A DNA stretch of 64,000 nt. Source: JAABRB01 sp041617635. GTDB lineage: Bacteria; Pseudomonadota; Gammaproteobacteria; Burkholderiales; SG8-39. This document shows, in pieces, positions 1 to 8,864 of this stretch. Each line of letters opens with the position of its first letter. Position 1 is the stretch's first letter. The translations under genes and the position numbers were made by a program. The stretch lies in NCBI GenBank assembly GCA_041617635.1, contig JBFJOO010000001.1, forward strand, positions 86,285 to 150,284. The letters are read 5' to 3'. The notes beneath the pieces are model-generated. The model had not been told where the DNA came from. It made no database searches and was given only the letters and a program-made list of their open reading frames with translations.

Positions 1-104
1 ACCGCGATGCCGAGCATTCTTCCGTACGGCAATGTGACCAGCAGTCCGCGCGCCGTGAGCTCCGCCGCGCGCTCGCCCTCCGCGCCCCGCGCGATCACCT
101 TCAC
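1..104 (-). CDS. Partial CDS, N-terminus of an unrecognised protein
   Basis: Only about the first 34 residues lie in the window; the gene runs off the left edge. The start is a GTG that overlaps the TGA of the upstream TPR/PEGA gene (GTGA), the same coupling seen between other genes here. The visible residues read like a genuine soluble domain start (VKVIARGAEGERAAEL, then LLVTLPYGRMLGIAV), with no obvious signal peptide. No family can be named from so little. It is the fourth member of the envelope operon, so a role with the lipoprotein and TPR/PEGA protein is an inference from position only. Confidence 0.55.
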   Translation of the reverse strand, partial: MKVIARGAEGERAAELTARGLLVTLPYGRMLGIA

Positions 105-1573
105 ACCGGCTCCCGGCACGCGACGAAGACTCCCGGCGCGGGCGAGTCGGGATCCACGACGAGCTCGATCCGCACATCCTTGTACCCCGAGCGCGATCCC
201 ACCACCGTGTACGTGCCGGGCGTAAGCTCGATCTCTCGCGCCTGGAATCGGCCGAGTGACCCGACACGATAGACCGTCACCTCGGTGGCAGCGTCGGACG
301 TGAGGCGCACGGCGATCGGCGTCGCGGCGCGCCGCAGCGCAGCGTCGAGCTGCGCGCGAGTCTGCGCGAGCCGCGGCCCGCTGGGCGCCGCATCCGCCGC
401 CGCGAGAACCGTGCGTGCCTCCTCACGCACCGATGGCGAATACAGTCGCTTGGGATCGGCCAGCAGGGCATCGAGCGCGGCGTGCAGCTTGGCCATGCGC
501 TCGCTGCGCGCGACGCCGCGCTGCGCAAAATCGAGCGCCGGATCGACAGCGAGCGCGCGCCGATACGCGGCGAGGGCCCCGGTCCAGCGCTCGCCCGCTT
601 CGAGCTGCTGCGCTTCGCTCCGAATCGATGCGATCTGAACGCCCTCGAGACCCTCGTTCGCGCGGCCAAGCCCGTCGGCAGCCGACCGATCACCGGGCCG
701 CAGCCGGGCGGCGGCGCGAAACGCCCGCTCCGCGTCCGACCATTCGGCGCGATCGAGGTGGGCGAGCCCGCGGGTGATCAGCTGTGCGAACTGCCGGTCC
801 GCGACGCTGCGCTCGGCGCGCGCCAGCGCTTCTTTCGCGGGCCCGAACGCAGGGTCGAGCCGTACGGCTTCGGCGTAGTCACCGCGCGCCGCCTCCCACT
901 CTCCGGCCCGTGCATGCGCGGCGCCGGCACTCATTCGCTCGAGCACCTTCGCCAGCTGCTCGGCGCGCGCGAGCCCGGCTTGCGCCGGCTCCGCATCGGG
1001 GCGAATCGCCAGCGCCAGACGAAAGGCATCGACCGCCTGCTTCTGATCGCCGGACTGGATCGCGGCCTCGCCGCGCTCGAGCGCTTCCGCGTACACCGTC
1101 TCGGCGCGCCCCGAAATTTCGGTCAGCCGCCGGCTCGCACCCTCGTAGCGCTGCGCACCGCCTGAATGATCGCCACTGGCGACCGCCGCTGCCGCGCGCG
1201 CGGCCGCGTCGATCGCTGCGACAAGGTCCTCCGCCGCCCACGCCTCGGCGCGCTGGTCGCGCACCACCTTCAAGCGCGCCTCGTAACGCGCTTTCGCTTC
1301 CGCGGCCGCCAGTCGTTGGCGCACCACTTCGGCGGTATCCGCCGCTCGCTCGGGAGCGGGCGCGGCGACGGGCGCTGCGGTCTGCGGCGACGGACGAGGT
1401 GCAAGCCAGCCGGGCAGCAGCACGAACACCGTTGCGGCGAGCGCGATCGCGGCGGCGAACGCGAGCAGGACCCAATGCGCGGCAACCATCGAACGCGTAC
1501 GCACGCCGGTCGGCGCCGACGCCGCAGCCGGCGGCGTCCCACCTGCGGAGTATTTCTCTGGCGTCGCGCTCAC
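101..1573 (-). CDS. Membrane-anchored TPR protein with C-terminal PEGA-like domain
   Basis: Protein of about 490 aa. The start chosen is a GTG 22 nt after the upstream stop. A longer reading to an ATG at 1921 is rejected because that stretch is Arg/Ser-rich shadow of the preceding gene. After a short cytoplasmic lead comes one hydrophobic segment (roughly residues 29-55, starting MVAAHWVLLAF), then an Ala-rich helical region with tetratricopeptide-like repeats (for example AEPAQAGLARAEQL and AYRRALAVDPALDFAQRG). The last 70 residues look like a PEGA domain (ELTPGTYTVVGSRSGYKD), a beta fold often found in surface or envelope proteins. The domains suggest a scaffold protein at the inner membrane facing the periplasm. 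No enzymatic motif is visible. It is translationally coupled to the next gene. Confidence 0.75.
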   Translation of the reverse strand: MSATPEKYSAGGTPPAAASAPTGVRTRSMVAAHWVLLAFAAAIALAATVFVLLPGWLAPRPSPQTAAPVAAPAPERAADTAEVVRQRLAAAEAKARYEARLKVVRDQRAEAWAAEDLVAAIDAAARAAAAVASGDHSGGAQRYEGASRRLTEISGRAETVYAEALERGEAAIQSGDQKQAVDAFRLALAIRPDAEPAQAGLARAEQLAKVLERMSAGAAHARAGEWEAARGDYAEAVRLDPAFGPAKEALARAERSVADRQFAQLITRGLAHLDRAEWSDAERAFRAAARLRPGDRSAADGLGRANEGLEGVQIASIRSEAQQLEAGERWTGALAAYRRALAVDPALDFAQRGVARSERMAKLHAALDALLADPKRLYSPSVREEARTVLAAADAAPSGPRLAQTRAQLDAALRRAATPIAVRLTSDAATEVTVYRVGSLGRFQAREIELTPGTYTVVGSRSGYKDVRIELVVDPDSPAPGVFVACREPV

Positions 1574-1595
1574 GATGCGCACCGGGCGCGCAGAA

Positions 1596-2879
1596 CTACC
1601 GGCCGCTACCGCTCGTCCCCGGCGCTTCCCGCGCCGACGCTGCGGTCTCCGGCGACTGGCCGGTCTCCGCGACGAACATCTCGCGCAGCGTCCTGCGCCA
1701 TTCCGCGTACTGGGTCTCGACCGAGCCGGAAAGCTTGACCGTGCGGCCCTCGACTTCGTCGACGATGGGCGCGACATCGCCCTTGAACGACACCCCGAGC
1801 TCCTTGATCGCGTCCGCGTGGATCTTCGCGTCGTTCGCGAACTGGCTTCCCGAGCGGAAGACCTCGATGCCGCCGATGACCATGACGCCCTGCGCCACGT
1901 TTCCTGCGGACGTGTCGCCATAGCGGCTGCCGATCAGCACCGCGCCGACAATGGCCGCGGCGCCGAGAATGCGCCGCTCCCACGCCTGCCGCTCCAGCGC
2001 ACGCTGCTGGTTGAGCTCCTCGAGATACGACTTGCGCCATTGCCCGTAGGGCTCCCGCATGTCGCTGTAGAGGTTGCCGTAGTACTGGTTCACCGTGTCG
2101 ATGAACATGTACTCGCGCTCGCGAATCCGCTTCACTCGCAGGAGCATCGGGTCGCTCTCGGCCGGCAACCTGCTCACGCGGGTGATTCCGGAACCGTCCT
2201 GCGCCAGGTAGCCTGCGAAGGCGTAAGGGGCGACGCTCTTCGCGAACTTGAGCAGCGCGACACGCCGGATCTCGGCGATCTCGCGCGTGCCGAGCTTCTG
2301 CAGGTACGCGAGCATGTCGTTGGCGATCCGGTTGTAGAGATCCTGGTAGGGGTCGTGATCCTTTTCCTTGAGCGACGAGTAGCTCTGCACCGTCGCCACC
2401 GCCGAATACTCGTTGTCGAACCACACGCGGCCCGTGACGTCGGCCACCGTGATCTGCACCCTGAGCGTCTCGCCGTTGGATTCGAGCAGCCTCCCCTTCA
2501 CGCTGACGTCCACCTCTTCGGCCCGGTCGGGGACGACCCGCACCGCGCCCCAGTATCCGGTGCGCTGCAGCGTCTGCTTGAGGTGGAAGGGAATGAAGCG
2601 GGCTTCGGCCGCGTGGATCTCGGAAGCCCCACCCTGCTTCGCATCGGGACCGGCCTCGGGCCCGGCGACCACACTATTCTTCGGTTCAGGATCGGCCTTG
2701 GGCGTCTGAAGGACATAGATGCCGACGTCCAGCAGCTTCTCCTCGGCCACCGCCGTCTGCGCCGACATCACCGACGTGGGCGTGACCGTCTGCTTCGTCG
2801 GACCCGTGGCGCAACCCTGAACGCCCGCGACGACCAGCGCGGCGACTCCGCACACGATCAAACGCAGCATCGAGATCAT
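1596..2879 (-). CDS. Predicted outer-membrane or envelope lipoprotein
   Basis: About 427 aa. The ATG chosen forms an ATGA overlap with the stop of the upstream gene; a start 13 codons earlier is possible but lies inside that gene. The N-terminus (MISMLRLIVCGVAALVVAG) ends in a lipobox-like VQGC, so the mature protein should be lipidated on Cys. The body is mixed alpha/beta (DVSVKGRLLESNGETLRVQI, VWFDNEYSAV), followed by Tyr-rich helices (residues around 240-290) and a possible hydrophobic stretch ILGAAAIVGAVLIGS near residue 310. I recognise no characterised family. It sits between a coiled-coil secreted protein and the TPR/PEGA protein, so an envelope assembly or stress role is plausible but unproven. 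Confidence 0.75.
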   Translation of the reverse strand: MISMLRLIVCGVAALVVAGVQGCATGPTKQTVTPTSVMSAQTAVAEEKLLDVGIYVLQTPKADPEPKNSVVAGPEAGPDAKQGGASEIHAAEARFIPFHLKQTLQRTGYWGAVRVVPDRAEEVDVSVKGRLLESNGETLRVQITVADVTGRVWFDNEYSAVATVQSYSSLKEKDHDPYQDLYNRIANDMLAYLQKLGTREIAEIRRVALLKFAKSVAPYAFAGYLAQDGSGITRVSRLPAESDPMLLRVKRIREREYMFIDTVNQYYGNLYSDMREPYGQWRKSYLEELNQQRALERQAWERRILGAAAIVGAVLIGSRYGDTSAGNVAQGVMVIGGIEVFRSGSQFANDAKIHADAIKELGVSFKGDVAPIVDEVEGRTVKLSGSVETQYAEWRRTLREMFVAETGQSPETAASAREAPGTSGSGR

Positions 2880-3778
2880 CCGCTCGTCCCCTGCTTGTAC
2901 TTTCGGTACTCGTCCCACAGCTTCTTCCGCAACTCCGGATCGCGCTCCGCCTCGGCCGCCTTGCGAATCTGGCGGGCGACGATGTCATCATCGTTGCCGT
3001 CGCCGACGTCAGCGGGCGGCGCCCCGGCCGTTTCCGTCCCCGACGCGCCGCGCTCGCTGCCCCCGACCGGCCCGCCCGGCGAGCCGTCACTTGTGGTGCC
3101 GCGCGGTCCGCCGTCCGATCGAGCCTCGGCGCCCGAGTCCTTGTCGGCGCCGCGCTTCGCCGCGGTCGAGTCGCCTCCGGCCGACCCCGCGTTACGCGAT
3201 CCCGCGGCCCCCTTCCCCCCCTTACCCGATCGAACTCCCGACCCACCGTTGCCGGCATCCGCCGACGCTTCGGCCTCGCGTGCGCGCGCCTTGCGCGCCT
3301 CGTCCAGCAACAGCTGGTCGAACGCTTCCAACGAATTGTTCAGCTTTGCGTCGAGCATGGCCACTTGTTCGGCTTCCGTTGCGGCGGCAATCGGCGCCCC
3401 AGATCCACCGGCGTTGCTCCTCGACTGCCCGGCGACGCGCTCCGCGAGATGCCTCACCCGCTCGCGATTCTCGGCCACCAGCGCGCGCACGCGCACGAGG
3501 TATTGATCGAGCCGCGCGCGTTCCTCGGGCCGGGTCGCGGCGCTCGCCCGCGCCACCTCGACACGTTCGGTCAAACGCGCCAGCACCTGCTCGCTGACCG
3601 CCAGGTCGTGACGCGCCCGCGCGAGTGCATCATGCTGCGCGTCCGCCCGCGCAATGCCCGCCGCGACGCAAAGCAACACCACCGCGACGGCAGCGCCCCG
3701 GGCCACCTGCACCGCTTTGGACCGCACCCTGCTCCATTGATTCGACCACGCCATCAAAGGATTCCGATTCACCCGCAC
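2876..3778 (-). CDS. Secreted coiled-coil protein with Gly/Ser-rich linker
   Basis: 300 aa from a GTG start with GGGAG about 10 nt upstream; an ATG eight codons in (MAWSNQWSRV) is the alternative. A hydrophobic segment (VAVVLLCVAAGIARADAQ) looks like a signal peptide. It is followed by about 110 residues of Arg/Glu/Ala heptad-like helix (ARHDLAVSEQVLARLTERV) and then a low-complexity Gly/Ser/Ala-rich linker of about 90 residues (GNGGSGVRSGKGGKGAAGSR). The C-terminal helix ends in Lys/Tyr-rich residues. No catalytic motif is present. It is the first gene of the operon whose next genes encode the lipoprotein and the TPR/PEGA protein. Function is unknown; an elongated periplasmic spacer or partner protein is an inference. 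Confidence 0.7.
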   Translation of the reverse strand: MRVNRNPLMAWSNQWSRVRSKAVQVARGAAVAVVLLCVAAGIARADAQHDALARARHDLAVSEQVLARLTERVEVARASAATRPEERARLDQYLVRVRALVAENRERVRHLAERVAGQSRSNAGGSGAPIAAATEAEQVAMLDAKLNNSLEAFDQLLLDEARKARAREAEASADAGNGGSGVRSGKGGKGAAGSRNAGSAGGDSTAAKRGADKDSGAEARSDGGPRGTTSDGSPGGPVGGSERGASGTETAGAPPADVGDGNDDDIVARQIRKAAEAERDPELRKKLWDEYRKYKQGTSG

Positions 3779-3907
3779 ACGATATTCACTCCCGAAGAGG
3801 AGGAAAAAGCAAGCTTCCTGCCAGTCGGCCGAGGAAACTCGCCAAATAATAGATAACGCGCCAGCACTCTCTTCGAGGGACAGCGCGGCCGGCGGCCCGA
3901 CCGCCCG

Positions 3908-4594
3908 CTATGCCGCCGTCGCGGCGCGATCCGCCAGCAGCAGCGCGCGCGCCTGCTCGATGCGCCCGCCCGGAATCGACGGGTCGGCGCGGCACAGACG
4001 CTCGAGCATCGGCCCCTTCTCGGCGCCGGTCACCACCCACAGGACGCGACGCGCGCGATTGAGCGCCGGGTACGTGAGCGTCATGCGCCGCCGGCCCTGG
4101 TAGGGTCCCGCCAGCGCGACGTCCGCGTCGGCGACGTCGAGCGCGGGGTCGCCCGGAACGAGCGACGCTGTATGGCCGTCGGGGCCGAGCCCGAGATGGA
4201 CGAGATCGAGCACCGGCGGCGCGCCGGCGATATCGCGAAGCGTGGCGGCGTACCGCGCGACCGCATCGTTCAGGTCGGTGAGCTCGACCGGCATCGCATG
4301 AATCTGATCGGGGCCCAACGGCGCGTGGGCGAGCAGGCTCGCGCGCAGGTGCGTGAGGTTGCGTTCCGGGTCTCCTGCCGGAGCGATGCGCTCGTCGACC
4401 TGCAGCACGTGCACCGCGTTCCAGGGAACGCTCTGATTCGCGAGCTCGCGCAGCATCACCCAAGGGGTACGGCCGCCGCTGACGGCCATAATGAAGCGCC
4501 CGCGCGCCGCGATTGCCGCGCGGGCGTCGGCCGCGATGACCGCCGCGGCCTCGCGCGCCACCGCATCGGCGTCCGCGAGGACCCGGGTCTTCAC
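3908..4594 (-). CDS. pgl: 6-phosphogluconolactonase
   Basis: 228 aa, normal for the DevB/NagB-like lactonases. It hydrolyses 6-phosphoglucono-delta-lactone to 6-phosphogluconate, the second step of the oxidative pentose-phosphate pathway. Family motifs are visible: FIMAVSGGRTP near the N-terminus, the VHVLQVDERIAP segment, and LDLVHLGLGPDGHTASL with the catalytic GxGxDGHxAS pattern. The start is a GTG overlapping the zwf stop (GTGA), giving exactly the expected length; longer readings run into the zwf shadow. It is the last gene of a co-directional operon with zwf, gnd, pgi and tal. The identity is secure. Confidence 0.93.
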   Translation of the reverse strand: MKTRVLADADAVAREAAAVIAADARAAIAARGRFIMAVSGGRTPWVMLRELANQSVPWNAVHVLQVDERIAPAGDPERNLTHLRASLLAHAPLGPDQIHAMPVELTDLNDAVARYAATLRDIAGAPPVLDLVHLGLGPDGHTASLVPGDPALDVADADVALAGPYQGRRRMTLTYPALNRARRVLWVVTGAEKGPMLERLCRADPSIPGGRIEQARALLLADRAATAA

Positions 4595-5973
4595 GTGCGC
4601 GTCACGACCGGGTTCTGCCAGCCGCCGGGCGGCACCACGGTCGCATCGACTTCGGGGGGACCCCAGGTGTGCGGCGCGTACTCGTGAATCGGTGTGCCCT
4701 GCTTCAGCACCGGGTCCACGATGCGCCATGCTTCCTCGACGTAATCCTCGCGCGCGAAGAGCGTCCGGTCGCCCGCCATCGCGTCGCCCAGGACGCGCTC
4801 GTACGCATCCATCTCGTTCGCGCCGGGGCGTTGACTCGCGATCAGTTCGGTCTGCTGACCGATCATCTTCTCGTCGATGTCCATCGCGGTGAGTCCGATC
4901 GCGGTGGTGACCTCGGGGCTGATGCGAAAGCGGAAGTAGTTGGACTCGGGCTGGCAGGTCGGAAACACGACCGGCGGTCGGCGCAGCCGCACCACGAGCT
5001 CGGTGCTGGTCACCGGCAGCGACTTGCCCGCGCGAATGTAGAACGGGACGCCCTGCCAGCGCCACGAGCTCACCTCGAGCCGCAGCGCGGCGAACGTTTC
5101 CACCTGCGAATCGGGCGCGACGCCGGGCTCCTTGCGGTAGCCGCGAAACTGGCCGCGCACGACATCCTTCGCCGCGATCGGCGCGATGGCTTTCAGCACC
5201 TTGACCTTCTCGTCGCGGATCGACTCGCTGTCGGTCCGCACCGGCGGCTCCATCGCGAGGTTGGCCAGCACCTGGAAGAGGTGATTCTGGATCACGTCAC
5301 GTATCGTCCCGATCTGATCGTAGAACGCGCCGCGGCCCCGGATTCCGAAGTCCTCGGCCATGGTGATCTGCACGCTCTCGATGTGCTCGCGGCTCCAGAA
5401 CGATTCGAGAAAGGCGTTCGCGAAGCGGAAGAACAGCATGTTGTGCACCGGCCGCTTGCCGAGGTAGTGGTCGATGCGGAAGATGTGGTCCTCGTCGAAG
5501 GTGCCGAGCAGGATGCCGTTCAGCTTTTGCGCCGACTCGAGATCGTGACCGAAAGGCTTCTCGACGATGACCCGCGCGCCGCGCGTGCAGTCGGCTTTCG
5601 CAAGCTGCTCGACGACTAGGCCGAATACGCTGGGCGGAATGGCGAGGTAATGCGCCGGGCGCTTGGCCTCCCCCATTTCCCCGCGGATCGCTGCGAACGT
5701 GGCCGCATCGTTGTAGTCGCCGTCCACGTAGCGCAACCGCGCGGTGAGCGCCGCGAACGCTCTCTCGTCGACGCCGCCGCCGTGCTTTTCCAGGCTGTCG
5801 CGCGCGCGCACCTTGAGCTGCTCGAGGTTCCAGCCGGCCTTCGCCACGCCGATCACCGGCACGTTCAGGTGGCCGCGCTTCTGCATGGCCTGGAGCGCCG
5901 GGAAGATCTTCTTGTGGGCCAGGTCGCCGGTGGCGCCGAAGAACACCAGCGCGTCGGAATGGGGTTCGCTCAT
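4591..5973 (-). CDS. zwf: Glucose-6-phosphate 1-dehydrogenase
   Basis: 460 aa. It oxidises glucose-6-phosphate to 6-phosphogluconolactone using NADP+ (or NAD+), the entry to the oxidative pentose-phosphate or Entner-Doudoroff route. The Rossmann dinucleotide motif GATGDLAHKK is at residues 13-22, EKPFGHD at 138-144, and the substrate-binding signature RIDHYLGK at 166-173. The ATG start is followed directly by the cofactor motif, as in homologues; a much longer in-frame upstream extension is shadow of gnd. It lies 62 nt after gnd and is coupled to pgl by overlap. No 6-phosphogluconate dehydratase or aldolase is in the window, so only the pentose-phosphate role is supported here. Confidence 0.95.
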   Translation of the reverse strand: MSEPHSDALVFFGATGDLAHKKIFPALQAMQKRGHLNVPVIGVAKAGWNLEQLKVRARDSLEKHGGGVDERAFAALTARLRYVDGDYNDAATFAAIRGEMGEAKRPAHYLAIPPSVFGLVVEQLAKADCTRGARVIVEKPFGHDLESAQKLNGILLGTFDEDHIFRIDHYLGKRPVHNMLFFRFANAFLESFWSREHIESVQITMAEDFGIRGRGAFYDQIGTIRDVIQNHLFQVLANLAMEPPVRTDSESIRDEKVKVLKAIAPIAAKDVVRGQFRGYRKEPGVAPDSQVETFAALRLEVSSWRWQGVPFYIRAGKSLPVTSTELVVRLRRPPVVFPTCQPESNYFRFRISPEVTTAIGLTAMDIDEKMIGQQTELIASQRPGANEMDAYERVLGDAMAGDRTLFAREDYVEEAWRIVDPVLKQGTPIHEYAPHTWGPPEVDATVVPPGGWQNPVVTRT

Positions 5974-6035
5974 CGCAGCCTCGTTCTCGCTCTCTCGGGC
6001 GCGGGCCCGTTTCGGGCTCCGGGGTCGCCCCGGGG

Positions 6036-7070
6036 TTACTCGCCCTTCGCTTTCTCCAGGTGACCGCCGAAACCATAGCGCATCGCGGAGAGCACCTTGT
6101 TCTGAAACTCGGCCTCCCCGCGCGAGGCGAATCGCGAATACAGCGCCTCGGTCAGCACCGGTGCCGGCACCGCCTCGTCGATGGCAGCCTTGATCGTCCA
6201 GCGCCCCTCGCCCGAGTCGGAGACGCGCCCGGCGAACTTGGCGAGCGCCGGATCGTCGATGAGCGCCGCCGCGGTCAGGTCCAGCAGCCACGACGAGATC
6301 ACGCTGCCGCGCCGCCACACTTCGGCGATGTCCGGGAGATTGAGGTCGTACTGATAGTGCTCGGGGTCGCGAAGTGGCGTCGTCTCCGCATCCATCGCAT
6401 GCTCCCGCTTGCCGATGTTCGCCGCCTTCAGGATGCCGAGCCCCTCCGCATACGCAGCCATGAGACCGTACTCGATGCCGTTGTGGACCATCTTGACGAA
6501 GTGGCCGGCGCCGTTCGGCCCGCAGTGGAGATAGCCCTGCTCGGCGGTGCCACCGGCCTTTTCCCGTCCCGCCTTTTCGCGTCCCGGGGTGCGCGCGATG
6601 TCGCCCCGGCCGGGCGCGAGCCGGGCGAAGATCGGATCGAGATGCTTCACCACCGCATCCTCGCCGCCGATCATCATGCAGTAGCCGCGCTCGAGGCCCC
6701 ACACGCCGCCGCTCGTGCCGACGTCCACGTAGTGGATCTTCTTCGGCGCGAGCGCTTTCGCGCGCCGGATGTCGTCGACGTAGTAGGAATTGCCGCCGTC
6801 GATGAGGATGTCGTCCGCCTCGAGGAGCGGCACGAGCTCCTCGACTGTCTTGTCCACGACCGCCGCCGGGACCATGAGCCACACCGCGCGCGGCTTCTGG
6901 AGCTTCTTCACGAAATCCTGGAGCGACGCTGCGCCGACCGCCTGCTCCTTGGCGAGCGCCTCGACCGATTTCGGCGACACGTCGAAGACCACGCAATCGT
7001 GGCCGCCCTTGATCAGGCGCCGCACCATGTTGGCGCCCATCCGGCCGAGTCCGATCATTCCGAGTTGCAT
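6036..7070 (-). CDS. gnd: 6-phosphogluconate dehydrogenase (decarboxylating), short form
   Basis: 344 aa, matching the short GndA/YqeC-type enzymes rather than the roughly 470-residue E. coli form. It converts 6-phosphogluconate to ribulose-5-phosphate and CO2. The Rossmann motif GLGRMG is at residues 7-12. An acidic residue (D30 in VVFDVSP) ends the second strand, which usually favours NAD+ over NADP+; that preference is inference. The substrate motif GTSGGVWG is at 118-125 and the catalytic-lysine segment FVKMVHNGIEYG is around 191-202. An unusual insert of two copies of GREKA lies near residues 163-172. A good AAAGGAG ribosome-binding site precedes the ATG. Confidence 0.92.
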   Translation of the reverse strand: MQLGMIGLGRMGANMVRRLIKGGHDCVVFDVSPKSVEALAKEQAVGAASLQDFVKKLQKPRAVWLMVPAAVVDKTVEELVPLLEADDILIDGGNSYYVDDIRRAKALAPKKIHYVDVGTSGGVWGLERGYCMMIGGEDAVVKHLDPIFARLAPGRGDIARTPGREKAGREKAGGTAEQGYLHCGPNGAGHFVKMVHNGIEYGLMAAYAEGLGILKAANIGKREHAMDAETTPLRDPEHYQYDLNLPDIAEVWRRGSVISSWLLDLTAAALIDDPALAKFAGRVSDSGEGRWTIKAAIDEAVPAPVLTEALYSRFASRGEAEFQNKVLSAMRYGFGGHLEKAKGE

Positions 7071-7105
7071 GTGAAGCTCCTTTCCGGGACGTTTCTGATC
7101 GGGTC

Positions 7106-7190
7106 ATCCCCGTGCGGGCGGGGATCCAGTATTCCGTCGCAGGCCGTCACACTGGATTCCCGCGTCATGACGACTCTGCGCGTTGCGTCG
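7106..7190. repeat. REP-like palindromic repeat pair in the pgi-gnd gap
   Basis: The 126-nt gap between pgi and gnd holds a hairpin (ATCCCCG, 6-nt loop, CGGGGAT) followed by GGATCCAGTATTCC. About 45 nt later comes the inverted counterpart CACTGGATTCCCGCG, so the whole block is an imperfect large palindrome. It belongs with the hairpins near 29.65 and 38.65 kb (CCCGC/GCGGG followed by ATGAC). Such elements commonly sit between genes of an operon and can stabilise or attenuate transcripts; here that is inference. Confidence 0.6.
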
Positions 7191-7196
7191 CGACGG

Positions 7197-8837
7197 TCAT
7201 GCCTGCCTGAGCTTGCGGTAGCGGCGGATCAGCGCGTTGGTCGAGCTGTCGTGGCCGAGCTTCGGCTCGGTCTTGCTTTCGAGCTCCGGGATGATGCGCT
7301 GGGCGAGCACCTTGCCGAGCTCGACGCCCCACTGGTCGAACGAGTCGATGTGCCAGATGGCGCCCTGGACGAACACGCTGTGCTCGTAGAGCGCGACGAG
7401 CGAGCCGAGCGCCGCCGGGGTCAGCCGGTCGAGGAAGAGCGTGTTGGAGGGACGGTTGCCCGCGAACGTGCGGTGCGGGACCAGCCAGTCGGGGGAGCCT
7501 TCGGCGCGCACTTCCTCCGGCGTCTTGCCGAACGCGAGCGCCTCACCCTGCGCGAGCACGTTCGCGATCAGGATATCGTGGTGCCGGCCGAGCGGATTGA
7601 GCGCCTGGGCGAAGGCGATGAAGTCGCACGGAATGAGGCGCGTGCCCTGGTGGATGAGTTGATAGAAGGAGTGCTGGCCGTTCGTTCCCGGCTCGCCCCA
7701 ATAGACCGGGCTCGTGTCGCAGCCGACCGGCGTGCCGTCGAGCGTGACGTGCTTGCCGTTGCTCTCCATCGTCAGCTGCTGCAGATAGGCCGGAAAGCGC
7801 TTCAGGTATTGCTCGTAGGGCAGGACCGCGACGGTCTGCGCACCGAAGAAATCGTTGTACCAGACCGCCAGAAGGCCCATCAGCGCGGGCAGGTTGCGCT
7901 CGAACGGCGCGGTGCGAAAGTGCTCGTCCATCGCGTGGAAGCCGCCCAGCATGGCGCGGAAATTCTCGGGACCGATCGCGAGCATCGTCGAGAGGCCGAT
8001 TGCGGAATCCATTGAGTAGCGTCCGCCGACCCAGTCCCAGAACCCGAACATGTTGGCGGTGTCGATGCCGAATTTCGCGACCTCGGCGGCGTTGGTCGAG
8101 ACCGCGACGAAATGCCGGGCGACCGATTTCTCGGCGCCGCCCAGTCTGCCCACGGACCATGCGCGCGCGGTGTGCGCGTTGGTCATGGTCTCGAGCGTCG
8201 TGAACGTCTTGGAGGAGACGATGAACAGCGTCTCCGCCGCGTCGAGATCGTGCGTCGCCTCGGCGAAATCGGTGCCGTCCACGTTGGAGACGAACCGGAA
8301 CGTCATGTCTCGCACGCTGTACGCCCTGAGCGCCTCGTAGGCCATCACGGGCCCGAGGTCCGAGCCCCCGATGCCGATGTTGATGACGTTGCGAATGCGC
8401 TTGCCGGTGTGGCCCTGCCATGCGCCATCCCGCACGCGATTTGCGAACTCGGCCATCCTGTCGAGCACTGCGTGAACCTGCGGCACGACGTTCTCGCCGT
8501 CGACGACGATCGACGCCCCCTTGGGCGCGCGCAGCGCCACGTGCAGGACGGCACGCTGCTCCGAGACGTTGATCTTCTCGCCGCGGAACATGGCGTCGAT
8601 GCGCGCCCGGACGCCGCACTCGTCTGCGAGCCGGGCGAGCAGCTCGATGGTCTCGTCGGTGATGCGATTCTTCGAGTAGTCGAGGCTGATCCCCGCCGCC
8701 TCGACGGTCATCCGCTCGCCGCGCTGCGCGTCGTCCGCGAACAGCTTGCGAAGATGCAGACCACGCACGGCCGCGTGATGCGCGGCGAGGGCCTTCCACG
8801 CCGCCCGGGTGGTGACGGATCCGGGTGAACCTGCCAT
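7197..8837 (-). CDS. pgi: Glucose-6-phosphate isomerase
   Basis: 546 aa, full length for the long bacterial enzyme. It interconverts glucose-6-phosphate and fructose-6-phosphate. Hallmarks are INIGIGGSDLGP near residue 155, FVSNVDGTD, FIVSSKTFTTLET, the family signature VGGRYSMDSAIGL, the catalytic-Glu context PVYWGEPGTNGQHSFYQLIHQG, and FDQWGVELGK near the C-terminus. The ATG has an AAGGGAG ribosome-binding site. It follows tal after 27 nt in the same operon, so fructose-6-phosphate made by transaldolase can be returned to glucose-6-phosphate for another round through zwf. Confidence 0.96.
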   Translation of the reverse strand: MAGSPGSVTTRAAWKALAAHHAAVRGLHLRKLFADDAQRGERMTVEAAGISLDYSKNRITDETIELLARLADECGVRARIDAMFRGEKINVSEQRAVLHVALRAPKGASIVVDGENVVPQVHAVLDRMAEFANRVRDGAWQGHTGKRIRNVINIGIGGSDLGPVMAYEALRAYSVRDMTFRFVSNVDGTDFAEATHDLDAAETLFIVSSKTFTTLETMTNAHTARAWSVGRLGGAEKSVARHFVAVSTNAAEVAKFGIDTANMFGFWDWVGGRYSMDSAIGLSTMLAIGPENFRAMLGGFHAMDEHFRTAPFERNLPALMGLLAVWYNDFFGAQTVAVLPYEQYLKRFPAYLQQLTMESNGKHVTLDGTPVGCDTSPVYWGEPGTNGQHSFYQLIHQGTRLIPCDFIAFAQALNPLGRHHDILIANVLAQGEALAFGKTPEEVRAEGSPDWLVPHRTFAGNRPSNTLFLDRLTPAALGSLVALYEHSVFVQGAIWHIDSFDQWGVELGKVLAQRIIPELESKTEPKLGHDSSTNALIRRYRKLRQA

Positions 8838-8864
8838 CTTCGTGCTCCCTTCGTACCTTGCAGA

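Noticed and set aside
1575..3506. A 643-codon plus-strand frame opposite the envelope operon
   Set aside because: No domains, no ribosome-binding site, and it lies antisense to genes with signal peptides and lipobox.
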